A program made the translations under genes and the position numbers. Shown one piece after another: positions 36,732-44,900 of a stretch of DNA of 64,000 bases (positions are counted from its first letter, which is position 1; every line of letters starts with the position of its first letter). The stretch covers positions 310,001 through 374,000 of the forward strand of contig NZ_FQVL01000001.1 in the NCBI RefSeq assembly GCF_900129355.1, in the 5' to 3' direction. This stretch comes from Seinonella peptonophila. Its GTDB lineage: Bacteria > Bacillota > Bacilli > Thermoactinomycetales > Thermoactinomycetaceae. Below the pieces are notes generated by a model. That model saw only the letters and a program-made list of their open reading frames with translations. It ran no database searches and was not told the origin of the DNA.

Positions 36732-37189
36732 TTTTTTTCCTCCTGTTTGACATGGACTTCTCCTTTTGATTAAAGGAACTCCATCATAATATGTTCGTTT
36801 TGTCCTTACCTACCGTTTGATCGGTTATGTATTAAAACATCAAAATTGACCCCTCGTTTCTCAAAAAGGAATATCGACAGAAAAATGGGAATTTACAACA
36901 CGATGACTATGTTCATGACGACCCCCTATTTTTAACGATAGGTCTTAAAGAATGTAAAGAAACCATTTTCTCCAAATTAAAATGGTATTCTCATAATAAA
37001 TTTAATATGTTCCTAGCCTAAAGGTGACATATGGGACAATAATTTTCATTAAAACTACCTGTCCGTTTTTAATATGGTTCCTCTTCTATTAAAGGGCCTA
37101 TTCTTGTTTCATAAATGCCCCACCCAAAGAATAGGACAGGGTTAACATAAAGTTGTTCTAATTGTTGATAAAAACACTTCACCAAGTTC
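36732..37189. other. Gene-free stretch
   Basis: No coding sequence is recognised. A 9-base inverted repeat (CCTATTCTT at 37097-37105 with AAGAATAGG at 37127-37135) may be a weak terminator for the decayed VOC gene to the right. Confidence 0.4.
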
Positions 37190-37581
37190 TTAAAACTTTA
37201 CATCTGCAATATCTTGAATCAGATTGCCGCATGTATCGTCGAAAACAGCTATTGTGACTTCACCCATTTCTGTCGACTTCATAGTAAACTTCACGCCTTT
37301 TTCCACTAATCGTTCATACTCTTTATGAATATTTGAAACACCAAACATAGTTGCTGGCACGCCATCAACAAATAGTTACTGTTGATACTCTTTGGCAACC
37401 GGATGGTCATTCGGTTCAAGTAAGAGCTCAGTTCCGCCTTGATCATCAGGAGAAAACAAGGGTTATCCACCTATATTCTCCAGAAGGAACATCATGTTTT
37501 TATAAACCCTATCTTTTCTGAATAAAACACCAATACCTTGTCTTAGTCTTGTACGAATATACTGGTAACAACAATTTTCAT
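37190..37581 (-). pseudogene. VOC/glyoxalase-family pseudogene
   Basis: Starting at ATG 37581 the minus strand reads a complete but broken VOC protein. The pieces are 'MKIVVTSIFVQD' stop 'DKVLVFYSEKIGFIK', frameshift, 'HDVPSGEYRWITLVFS', frameshift, 'PDDQGGTELLLEPNDHPVA', then 'KEYQQ' stop 'LFVDGVPATMFGV', and finally 'KSTEMGEVTIAVFDDTCGN'. These blocks are unmistakable VOC family sequence. At least two stops and two frameshifts make it inactive. It follows an intact ArsR gene, the usual operon partner. Confidence 0.88.
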
Positions 37582-37689
37582 TCTGTTGTTGACTCCCTTT
37601 ATATTTATGATGTATAGCTACAGTGCGAAACAATCTGTTTGAAATGAAAATGACTCACATATTTGTCAGATAATTGTTCTGATATAGAG

Positions 37690-37968
37690 TTATTTTATCC
37701 ATCTTTTCAATAAGTTTTTAAGTGGCGCCTTGTTAAACATAAGTACTCTATATTTCCCCTTTCGTTTTGATATTACGAGCCCTGCGTCTTCCAATGTAGT
37801 AAGATGTTTAGCGATCGCTTGTCGCGAAATGGCAAGGTTGTGCTTCATAATAAGACGTGCCGTAAGTTCATACAATGTCAGCTCATCTCGTTCAGATAGC
37901 TCATCTAATATGAGCCGTCTTGTCGAATCGGCAAGCGCTTTAAATATTGTGTCTTTGTTCCAATTCAT
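37690..37968 (-). CDS. ArsR-family transcriptional repressor
   Basis: The 92-residue winged-helix protein reads 'IFKALADSTRRLILDELSE' and 'AISRQAIAKHLTTLEDAGLV', typical of the SdpR-like ArsR branch that controls SRPBCC/VOC genes. No metal-binding cysteines are present. A perfect inverted repeat lies 12 bases upstream and is probably its operator. Its former target, a VOC gene just downstream, is now a pseudogene. Confidence 0.92.
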   Translation of the reverse strand: MNWNKDTIFKALADSTRRLILDELSERDELTLYELTARLIMKHNLAISRQAIAKHLTTLEDAGLVISKRKGKYRVLMFNKAPLKNLLKRWIK

Positions 37969-37980
37969 ATATCAATTATA

Positions 37981-37998
37981 AGCAACTTTTTAGTTGCT
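37981..37998. promoter_or_regulatory. Probable ArsR operator
   Basis: AGCAACT-TTTT-AGTTGCT is a perfect 7-base inverted repeat just upstream of the arsR-type start. An additional half-site, ATAGTTGCG, lies near 38018. Such CAACT/AGTTG repeats are commonly bound by this ArsR branch. Confidence 0.6.
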
Positions 37999-38138
37999 AT
38001 AAAGATAATGGAACTAAATAGTTGCGTAAAAACCTCGCTGCATTTAGAGATTAATTCGAGATGAATTTAAAAATCTCTTCAAACTATTCTATAGACACTA
38101 AATACCTTTGACGCAAAGTTTACAATTCATTGCTCTAG

Positions 38139-38288
38139 TTACGGTTTATCTTTTAAACGATTTTCTTGCTGCTCTAGTTTTTCGATTCTTAAAAGTAATT
38201 CTCTTTTGGTTTTGTGGATCAACCATGAATTTAGTGCAATTGCGATCCCCAACAAGCCAATAAGTATAGATATTGAAGATAGTGTCAT
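38139..38288 (-). CDS. Small membrane protein with coiled tail
   Basis: A 49-residue frame starts at ATG 38288, 11 bases after GAAGGGA. It encodes one N-terminal membrane helix ('LSSISILIGLLGIAIALNSW') and a charged helical tail ('KRELLLRIEKLEQQENRLKD'). The N-in single-pass topology with a coiled coil is typical of small bacillary membrane proteins. Function unknown. Confidence 0.55.
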   Translation of the reverse strand: MTLSSISILIGLLGIAIALNSWLIHKTKRELLLRIEKLEQQENRLKDKP

Positions 38289-38468
38289 GATGTATCAAAT
38301 CCCTTCTTTGGTTAAAAAGCACTTTTATTTAGATCAGTGTAACAGGTAAAAGACAAACAACGTACAATTTATTACAAAAAAAGAGACTGTCTCCTCAAAA
38401 TAGATTGTAAGTCATCGTCTGATAATATCGATTGATTGACCCTGATTCCTTCTAGTCTAGTTTCTCGA

Positions 38469-38618
38469 TCAGTTGATCCAATCGAACAATATTTCATATA
38501 TTTCTAGTAACCGCTTGCCGAAAACGTTGGGAATGGACAACCCCTTTTCTCTTAAAAAAGCAAGGGCATCATTCAAATCTGGATTATCTGACATATCAAT
38601 CAACCACTGATGTGGCAT
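38469..38618 (-). pseudogene. Manganese catalase relic (C-terminal fragment)
   Basis: The segment 'HQWLIDMSDNPDLNDALAFLREK' matches the C-terminal region of the catalase fragment encoded at 43612-44022 ('YQWLIDLSDDPDLNDALAFLRER'), and the DNA stays alignable to the end with indels. Upstream nothing catalase-like remains. It is a decayed paralogue or a duplicated piece. Confidence 0.65.
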
Positions 38619-38731
38619 GTGCTTTCTCCTCTGTGGTGAAATCTTCAAACAGATTAGCATGAGGATTTCCTTAAAAAAAACACTTGCATTTAATAATAAG
38701 AGTGCATACAAAAAGGGGAGTGAGTTTTACA

Positions 38732-38988
38732 TGACAGAATTTTCATTCCAAACAATCATACAAGCGAATCCTGAGAAAATTTGGGAACAGAAATTCCTGG
38801 TACAAAAATAGCTTTATGCTTTAGGCATCACTTAACCAAAATCGACGATTATACATTACTCAAGCATTCTACCGGAATAGAAAAAAGTGATGGGATCATT
38901 ACAGAAGAAGATATCCAGTTTCTGTCCCAAGTTTTTGAGGATACCTCTAGCAGTACTTGCGATTAAAAAGATCGTGGAAGCACAATGA
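38732..38988 (+). pseudogene. SRPBCC-family pseudogene
   Basis: 'MTEFSFQTIIQANPEKIWEQ' is a clear SRPBCC N-terminus after a good site (GGGGAGTGAG region). The frame then breaks; the middle is deleted, and the C-terminal part reads 'LTKIDDYTLLKHSTGIEKSD' and 'EEDIQFLSQVFEDTSS'. A further frameshift follows before 'AVLAIKKIVEAQ' and the stop. Two or more lesions make it non-functional. Confidence 0.6.
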
Positions 38989-39444
38989 TGTTTCCTTCTA
39001 AGTTTAAAAATGATTCATCCCAAAGTCCTGGGTTCCCGTTTATTCGTGCTTATAATAATTGGCAAGCACAGGTCAAAAAAGCGTTGCATCCGATCGGGCT
39101 CACCTATCCAATAATTTATTATTCTCACTGTGACAGCCTACCTACAGAGCAAAGAAAAGTATGTGACCCAAGTGATGATGGCAAACCATGCAGAGATAGA
39201 CGTTATGACTACTTCACAAATCCTTAAATTACTAGAAAAAAAGCAATGGATCGAACGTAAGCAACATCCAATTGATTCACCAGCCAAAATCATTTATCTA
39301 ACTATGGAGGGAGAGGTAAAATAGCTCAATCACTCCCCATCATTGAAGAAATTGACGATACATTTTTCGGTGCGATAAACACCGATCAACCCTACTTTAT
39401 CAATTTATTGAAAAAGCTAATTGCATTTGATTTTAAAAGCTAAT
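38985..39444 (+). pseudogene. MarR-family regulator pseudogene
   Basis: Three frames together encode a full MarR protein. Frame one has 'FPFIRAYNNWQAQVKKALHPIGLTYP'-type sequence (shown here in parts), frame two 'TAYLQSKEKYVTQVMMANHA' with 'TSQILKLLEKKQWIERKQHP', and frame three 'PIIEEIDDTFFGAI'. The changes of frame near 39120 and 39325 are disruptive. It overlaps the end of the SRPBCC relic, so the two were an operon. Confidence 0.8.
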
Positions 39445-39755
39445 TTTATTAAGTTAATCATGTTCACTATCTAGTAATTTCAAATATTCAACCCTTAGAA
39501 CCAACTTACATGCCAGTAATAAATTATTTACTGGCATTATTACACTGATATACTGCCAGTAACACAAGATAATCACACCGTTTTTGATATGATTTCTCTT
39601 TCAATAGGGGGAATTAAAACGGAATCATACTTCGAAATAAAACAGGATATTTTATGTTAATGTTGTTATAAAGAAATGTATATCTTAAATTGTCTCTTAT
39701 TTATAATAATTTTATGATTATTTGTTGAAAAAATGGATTAAAGGGAGCTTGAATT
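39445..39755. terminator. Gene-free stretch with a terminator-like hairpin
   Basis: ATGCCAGTAA (39510-39519) pairs with TTACTGGCAT (39528-39537), probably the terminator of the decayed marR operon. A degenerate half (TGCCAGTAA) recurs near 39553. No gene is seen. Confidence 0.45.
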
Positions 39756-40175
39756 ATGGAACATGAAAATAATACAAAACCCGAATACAATAACTTAAAA
39801 ATAATCTGCACTGACGATTGTGGAAATGCACCAAAAAAGTATTTTCTTAAAGAATTTACCATTGCTTTTGCTAAAAACGATATGGTTTTTATTATTGATA
39901 ATATAACGGACAATTTCCAATGGAATATTATCGGTAAAAAAATTATTAAGGGAAAAGAGAATTTTGTCGAAACACTAAAAAAAATGTGTAACAGTAAAGT
40001 TACTGAACTGCACATTAAAAGTATTATTTCCCATGGCTATGATGGTTCTTTAAACGGTACTTTAATATTCGATAACAAAAAAAGTTATGCTTTCAGCAAT
40101 GTGTTCAAATTTACTAGTTCACGTAATAATTCAAAAATAAGAGAATGTACTTCTTATGTAATTGATTTATTATAA
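39756..40175 (+). CDS. NTF2-like (SnoaL-type) protein
   Basis: The 139-residue product has the cone-shaped NTF2/SnoaL pattern: 'KKYFLKEFTIAFAKNDMVFIIDNITDNFQWNIIG' followed by 'GKENFVETLKKM' and a C-terminal strand series ending 'SYVIDLL'. Family members bind or transform small molecules; bacillary paralogues of this length are uncharacterised. An AAGGGAG site precedes the ATG and a terminator follows. Confidence 0.75.
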   Translation: MEHENNTKPEYNNLKIICTDDCGNAPKKYFLKEFTIAFAKNDMVFIIDNITDNFQWNIIGKKIIKGKENFVETLKKMCNSKVTELHIKSIISHGYDGSLNGTLIFDNKKSYAFSNVFKFTSSRNNSKIRECTSYVIDLL

Positions 40176-40223
40176 TTTGCACTGAGTGATCTTCAGCAAT
40201 TGGGAGCTTTAATGGAGTAATGG

Positions 40224-40269
40224 AAAAGCCTAATTTCTCACTTAAGACTAAGAAATTAAGCTTTTTTTC
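40224..40269 (+). terminator. Rho-independent terminator
   Basis: AAAAGCCTAATTTCT pairs with AGAAATTAAGCTTTT and ends in a run of seven T residues, about 50 bases after the NTF2-like gene. Confidence 0.8.
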
Positions 40270-40488
40270 ATATTGGAGTTATATTAACGTTGCTAATCCG
40301 CACATTTTACTGACGCTACCCCTTTAAGATCGAACTTGGATATATTCGCTCAAGACCAACATAAAAAACCTTCATTCATTTCACCCCTATAAAAGGGAGA
40401 GACTGACGTCCATCTTAATACTTAAAATGGCTTTCATTTGATGTGATCTTCTTACTATTACCGTTAACACAGGTTTTTTTAGTAAGCC

Positions 40489-40662
40489 TTAATCTTCGAT
40501 TCCAGGCTCTCGGTCTTCTTCTGACACCCCTTTTTCTAAAATCTCTCCTAAATCCCACAAGGCGCTAGCATCTTTTATGTTTCCTTCTAACATCTTTCTT
40601 AAAGAAGCATTCTTTACTTGATTTGCTAACGGATCTTTTATACTAGTATCTTCTTCAGACAT
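40489..40662 (-). CDS. Small acidic hypothetical protein
   Basis: From the ATG directly behind GGGGGGAGAG the product has 57 residues: a polar N-terminus, the helical 'NQVKNASLRKMLEGNIKDAS' segment, and an acidic tail ('GVSEEDREPGIED'). No membrane segment or cysteine is present. It could be a peptide precursor or a small regulator, but no maturation genes adjoin. Function unknown. Confidence 0.55.
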   Translation of the reverse strand: MSEEDTSIKDPLANQVKNASLRKMLEGNIKDASALWDLGEILEKGVSEEDREPGIED

Positions 40663-40969
40663 ACTCTCCCCCCTATTCAAGATCCAAAAGATAACAATCA
40701 TAAGGTTTCATTCAAGAAAATTGATTGATTTAATTATACACTGACTCTATTTGTAAAGAATCATATAGACACGAAAAGCAACGTTTTTACTTTTCGATTA
40801 ATGTTCAACTGCGTCAATCTTATATATATCATCTACCAAATATCGAAAGGGAGAGTAAAATACTTGGTAATTAACTGAAATCTCTTCTTTCAGTCGAAAA
40901 CAGCATCATCAATCATCTGCGTTTCAGTTTTAGACTCAGTGAAACATACATAAAACGTGATTTCATCAT

Positions 40970-41180
40970 GAAAATCACTGAATTAATTAGAGAAGTCTAG
41001 TTACCTCTGTTCCAAATCGTGCAACCAGAAGACGAATCTGAAACCATGCTTAAATGCGTGAAATCTGGACTTGGATATACTTTTATGCCAGAAGACGCAC
41101 TCCAAGATGTCGATGGGATTAATATCCATCCCGATCCAGAAATATCAGTTTACAACAACACACTTTGCTCGTCGATCTGA
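40970..41180 (+). pseudogene. GntR and LysR regulator relics
   Basis: Positions 40971-41045 align at DNA level (about 75% identity, one gap) with part of the GntR-type gene at 48605-48680 (TELIREGL region), but carry an in-frame TAG. The following frame reads 'SETMLKCVKSGLGYTFMPED' and 'ISVYNNT', typical of a LysR effector domain, and ends at 41180. Neither part is complete. Confidence 0.5.
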
Positions 41181-41828
41181 AAGATATTTATCCATAGCAT
41201 TTACTGGATTCTCAGATTGCCTTCGCTCAGTGGGTTTTTAACTTACTTGTTCTTTTGGATTAAGGCATTTGCGATACGCAGGAGCCCATCTTTTAATATC
41301 TCTACAGCTTACCGAAAACAGGGAATGATCTCCCTTGTGATGCGTTATCGCAATTTTGGAGTAGTTTTAGGCTTCACTTGTGACCAACTGTCACCACTTG
41401 ATCATCCTGTGGAAGGATCTCCACAATGAATCCCTTCGTGGCACAGACCACAGCTGTAACCACATGCATTGTCGTGAAGGGTGATTCGAATCTTGCGCTT
41501 GATCCATTCAATCAGAGTTTCTTCTCACTTGGTCTCAGGGAACCCTGTTGCATCTTCGACCCCCGCTGTTAGCTCATGGTATTTTTGCGGTCAGCGACCC
41601 TAAAGATCTATCGGAAGCAGTTATCCAAATTCGAAATTTCCATTAAGTAACTATGAAGTTACTCTATTGGCAAAAAGACAACTCAACAATATAATTGTTG
41701 TAAGTACCCATTCGTGTTCATTGTCCTAGAAGGGAAGAGATACAGATCTAGGCAATTTCAACAGACAGAAGCATTCGGAGGAAACCGAACGCCTAAACAT
41801 AGGCCAACCGCTCACTTAAGGAGCATTC
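41181..41828. other. Gene-free stretch upstream of the higher-GC MFS gene
   Basis: No intact gene is seen. On the minus strand around 41410-41500 a short frame has a cysteine cluster ('CGYSCGLCHEGIHCG'), which may be a relic or chance. Composition shifts to higher GC near 41750. Confidence 0.35.
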
Positions 41829-43031
41829 TTGAAAATAAAGGTCCCAAAAATCCCGTGGTGGCTGAAAAGCCGACACATGGGCTTTCTGGTAATCGTAATC
41901 ATCCTGTTCGCGCCACACGGTCAGCTATTCTGGCCAGGTTTATCCCTGTTACTATATGAACAGGGAATACTCTCCGCTCTGGGGACGATCCTAGCAATTG
42001 CTTCTCTATCCCAGCTTGTAGGAAGCCTATGTGTTAGGCACCTGATCAAGCGCTGGATCAAAAGAGGAGGAGCCAAAAGGGCCGTACAAACACTATTGGT
42101 AGGAGCCGTGGTTCCAGATATCCTACTAGTAGTAGCTGTCCAGAACGCGAACATCTATCTCTACTACCTCTCCTTGGGACTCTCCCCAGGGATTACGATC
42201 GCCTGCTCGTCAATCTTACAAAATATGCTGCGCGAGCAGCTAGCAGAAGATCAAATGACCGGGTCCGCAAAAGTTAAGTTCATCACGAAACTAATCGCCG
42301 TCGGTTACACCTGGCTCTGCTTTCAGGTGGAGTCGCTCGTGTGGACTTACCTGTTCGTGTTCCTAAAGATAAGCATCTTCTGCATCATGAGCTTCGTCAA
42401 GCCTGATGCGGCTGAACCGCAGGAACAACAATCCCTTCGAGAGATGTGGTCAGATCCGGCGTCACGAATAGTAGCGGGAGGATTCTGCACACTGTTTGTG
42501 TTTTACTGCTTTGGTATTTTGCTACCCCTTGCTGGAGTAGTAGATAAAAAGCAAGTCGGCACGCTTCTGCTCGTGACAATGCTGCTTACAGCCTTGATTT
42601 CAGTCAAGTTGAGCACGATTGTCAATAGACGTCGATCGACAAGCAGCAGCTGGCTCATCATGATCTGCCGCACAGCCCTGTTCACTGGTCTTGGCCTAAT
42701 GCTGGTCCTTGATGGTAGTTGGACTGTCATCGGGGCCATCTTCTGGGGCTTTGGCGTTTGCGGTAATGATCTAACTGAGCACTGTAGCTACAACAACGCC
42801 AAGGATAGAGTGCGAGGAACAAGCGCCTACATGGTGGCCTGGAATTTAGCCTGTGTCATCGGAGGAATTTACGTCTGGTTCATGAACAAGATCGGCGTGA
42901 GTCCTCGAACCGCAATGGAATGGCTTCTGTTGCCAGCGATTGCTTCCGTGATCTTCGCCTTTTTCCAGTGGAAAGATCATCGGCTTCCTCCCAAGGAGGC
43001 TAAACTTGCAGAAGGCGAGTCAGGTGAGTAA
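41829..43031 (+). CDS. MFS-like transporter of atypically high GC
   Basis: The 400-residue product starts at TTG five bases after AAGGAG. It has about 11-12 hydrophobic segments, with a charged central loop near residues 195-215 ('KPDAAEPQEQQSLREMWSDP'). It resembles MFS carriers ('YEQGILSALGTILAIASLSQLVGSL', split here by loops; 'AYMVAWNLACVIGGIYVWFM'), but no subfamily is assigned. GC content is roughly half, clearly above the A+T-rich flanks, which suggests acquisition from another Firmicute. A long hairpin follows. Confidence 0.7.
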   Translation: MKIKVPKIPWWLKSRHMGFLVIVIILFAPHGQLFWPGLSLLLYEQGILSALGTILAIASLSQLVGSLCVRHLIKRWIKRGGAKRAVQTLLVGAVVPDILLVVAVQNANIYLYYLSLGLSPGITIACSSILQNMLREQLAEDQMTGSAKVKFITKLIAVGYTWLCFQVESLVWTYLFVFLKISIFCIMSFVKPDAAEPQEQQSLREMWSDPASRIVAGGFCTLFVFYCFGILLPLAGVVDKKQVGTLLLVTMLLTALISVKLSTIVNRRRSTSSSWLIMICRTALFTGLGLMLVLDGSWTVIGAIFWGFGVCGNDLTEHCSYNNAKDRVRGTSAYMVAWNLACVIGGIYVWFMNKIGVSPRTAMEWLLLPAIASVIFAFFQWKDHRLPPKEAKLAEGESGE

Positions 43032-43045
43032 GTCCATCTACCCAA

Positions 43046-43090
43046 TGCTGACGCCGTAGGAGGCATCACACGCCTCAAACGGCGTCAGCA
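43046..43090 (+). terminator. Long stem-loop after the MFS gene
   Basis: TGCTGACGCCGT (43046-43057) pairs with ACGGCGTCAGCA (43079-43090), with a second inner stem GAGGC/GCCTC. No T run follows, so termination may be inefficient or the structure may protect the transcript. Confidence 0.6.
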
Positions 43091-43237
43091 GAGAGGATTC
43101 ATCCAGACGGACTCTCCAACCTAGACCTCATGGCTCAGAAGGAGTAGTTAAAATCACATATCCTCCATTACAATCTGATGTTTGTGAATTCATCACAATC
43201 GTATTGGCGGATTTTTTCTTAATTTCGAATTCCAATT

Positions 43238-43266
43238 AAAAAACCACCCCTGTCTTGGGTTGGTTC
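43238..43266 (-). terminator. Minus-strand terminator
   Basis: AACCACCC pairs with GGGTTGGTT and is followed on the minus strand by six T residues. The gene it served is probably the short relic to its right. Confidence 0.6.
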
Positions 43267-43335
43267 TTTACATTTCTCCCGCTTTTTTCTCCAGTACATG
43301 TCATCTATTTCCTTTATAATGCCCTTTCTTAACTC

Positions 43336-43479
43336 TTACATAATATCACAATAAAAACCCTGCTCTTCTTTTTCCACAACATCAAATCGTTCGTTTGCCT
43401 GTATAGCTATACGATCCGATTTTACTCGAATCTCTAACTTGAGTACCCCTTTAGCTCTTCTTTGTCTGTTGCTCCCTTT
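43336..43479 (-). pseudogene. Short coding relic of unknown family
   Basis: A start-less minus-strand frame reads 'RAKGVLKLEIRVKSDRIAIQ' and 'ANERFDVVEKEEQGFYCDIM' before a stop. Its composition is strongly protein-like, and a terminator follows at 43238. It may be the 3' end of a lost gene. No family is named. Confidence 0.35.
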
Positions 43480-43611
43480 TTATTTGATTATTACTTTCCT
43501 CTTAACTTAAGGTATAACTATGCTATTTGTCTCCTACGTCTACATAAATTAAAACAAGTCGATTTTCATAAAAGAACCGACTTGTTTAACTCAATTGTTA
43601 TATACATCAAG

Positions 43612-44022
43612 TTAAAAATACTTTTTCTTCCCCTGTTCCTCTTTCAAAATCTCTACCGCTTCCCGGAAACGCTGTGAATGAACTACTTCTCTCTCTCGTA
43701 AGAAAGCCAATGCATCATTGAGATCTGGATCATCAGACAAATCAATCAACCATTGGTAGGTAGCTCTTGCCTTCTCTTCAGCAGCAATGTCTTCATATAG
43801 ATCAGCAATCGGATCTCCTTTTGCTTGGATATATGTAACAGTAAATGGGTTTCCAGCAGCATCATTATAAAATAATGCTTTATCGTGACTAGCAAAATGA
43901 TCTCCCAACCCCGCTTTTTTCATCTCTTCTGGCGAGGCATCCTTGGTGAGTTTATAAACCATTTCATTATACATATCATTATAACTAATCCAATTACTTA
44001 AAAAAGATAGCGGGTTGTGCAT
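43612..44022 (-). pseudogene. Manganese catalase, C-terminal part only (5' deleted)
   Basis: The 136-residue frame reads as the end of a non-haem manganese catalase: 'GDHFASHDKALFYNDAAGNP', 'IQAKGDPIADLYEDIAAEEKARATYQ' (in parts) and 'REREVVHSQRFREAVEILK'. The full enzyme is about 270-290 residues. The N-terminal half, which provides most of the dimanganese ligands, is missing: upstream of the first ATG the sequence runs directly into a CRISPR repeat at 44086-44050. The truncation point therefore coincides with the end of the array. It is very unlikely to be an active catalase. Confidence 0.75.
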
Positions 44023-44049
44023 CTTTTTTACTGTTCTATTGAAGACTTT

Positions 44050-44231
44050 GGTTCAATCCTTTTTATTAAGGGCTTTTCGTTGTTACAAAGCAACAGGCGG
44101 AGGTTATCCCATTCCCTGATGAGTTTCAATCCTTTTGACAAAGGGCTTTCCATTGTTGCGTTTTGATCTTGATCATTATAAAAGACAAAAACAAGTTTCA
44201 ATCCTTTTAACAAAGGTTTTTTCGTTGTCAC
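44050..44231 (-). CRISPR. CRISPR mini-array A (3 repeats, 2 spacers)
   Basis: Three 37-base repeats lie at 44050-44086, 44123-44159 and 44195-44231, separated by spacers of 36 (44087-44122) and 35 bases (44160-44194). Read on the minus strand the repeat ends in ATTGAAAC, the canonical 3' handle of many type I/III repeats. The repeat farthest from the leader (44050) is degenerate, which agrees with transcription from right to left and with the leader at 44232-44425. No cas gene lies in the window. Confidence 0.88.
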
Positions 44232-44480
44232 CGCACGTTTCTACATCCCTTGCTATTCCCCGTTTTCAACACTACAAAACGCGAACCCCTTTTTCTCATC
44301 TCTTTCTTCTCCTTTCATTTGATCAAAAATTAAAGGAAACCCTTATTTCTTCTGTGGTGCGAACCTCCTAGGATTTTGCCAGAGCTTATGGTTCGCGTAT
44401 TTGCGATTGGGTCAATAGCAATAAAAAAATCCATCCTTCACTTTTAAAGCTAATATGAGCTACATGATTGCAATTCATTT
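44232..44480 (-). promoter_or_regulatory. CRISPR leader (copy A) with degraded terminator unit
   Basis: About 190 bases to the right of array A (44232-44425) are some 88-90% identical to 47231-47424, which flanks another copy of the repeat in the same way. This identifies a leader. It contains an inner inverted repeat (GCGAACC ... GGTTCGC). Positions 44426-44480 are a decayed copy of the terminator unit seen intact at 47424-47466 and belong to the end of array B. Confidence 0.75.
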
Positions 44481-44495
44481 GTTAATCCATGAGAT

Positions 44496-44675
44496 ATCTC
44501 AAATGCTTTTACAAAGATCTTTTCGTTGTTACCTGGTTCAAGTGGGGGCACAATTCGGCGTTAATTTGTTTCAATCCTTTTTGCAAAGGGCTTTTCGTTG
44601 TTACAACTTTTATTGGACAAATTACCAGTGGATATCGAAGTTTCAATCCTTTTACTAAGATCCTTTCGTTGTTAC
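44496..44675 (-). CRISPR. CRISPR mini-array B (3 repeats, 2 spacers)
   Basis: Repeats lie at 44496-44532 (degenerate, leader-distal), 44568-44604 and 44640-44675 (36 bases), with 35-base spacers at 44533-44567 and 44605-44639. The leader expected at its right is reduced to a dozen bases (GCACGCTTTCTGACAC), after which a GC-rich foreign patch begins near 44700. Confidence 0.85.
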
Positions 44676-44699
44676 ATCTGATGCACGCTTTCTGACACT

Positions 44700-44900
44700 A
44701 TTGGCTGGTTCTTCTCCTTATTCCTAATGATCTTCGAAATCGTCGTGTTCGTGCGCTTGATGATCGGTGTCTTTTCTTCCACCTTCTCGACGATCCACGT
44801 CGACAAGACCAAGGTCATCACTTTCCAGGACGGACTGAAGGTAGAACTCAACCTCACCTTCTCCATGGTATGGTGGTTTCAAGGTGACCGAATAATCTTT
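44700..44900 (+). pseudogene. GC-rich foreign coding fragment
   Basis: The plus strand reads 'MIFEIVVFVRLMIGVFSSTF', then 'DKTKVITFQDGLKVELNLTF' and 'SMVWWFQGD', with G or C in nearly every third codon position, unlike everything around it. The frame begins with ATG at 44727 but lacks a ribosome binding site, and A+T-rich sequence resumes near 44885. It looks like a truncated actinobacterial-type gene inserted where the array B leader should be. Confidence 0.5.

Noticed and set aside
41181..41700. Possible cysteine-rich protein on the minus strand
   Set aside because: The motif-bearing frame is short, lacks a start and is interrupted; it is mentioned only as a possible relic.
44028..44371. 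Open frames on both strands across array A
   Set aside because: They translate CRISPR repeats and leader, have no ribosome binding site, and the repeat structure explains them.
44455..44695. Two plus-strand frames across array B
   Set aside because: They translate the repeats and spacers; the recurring residues come from the repeat.
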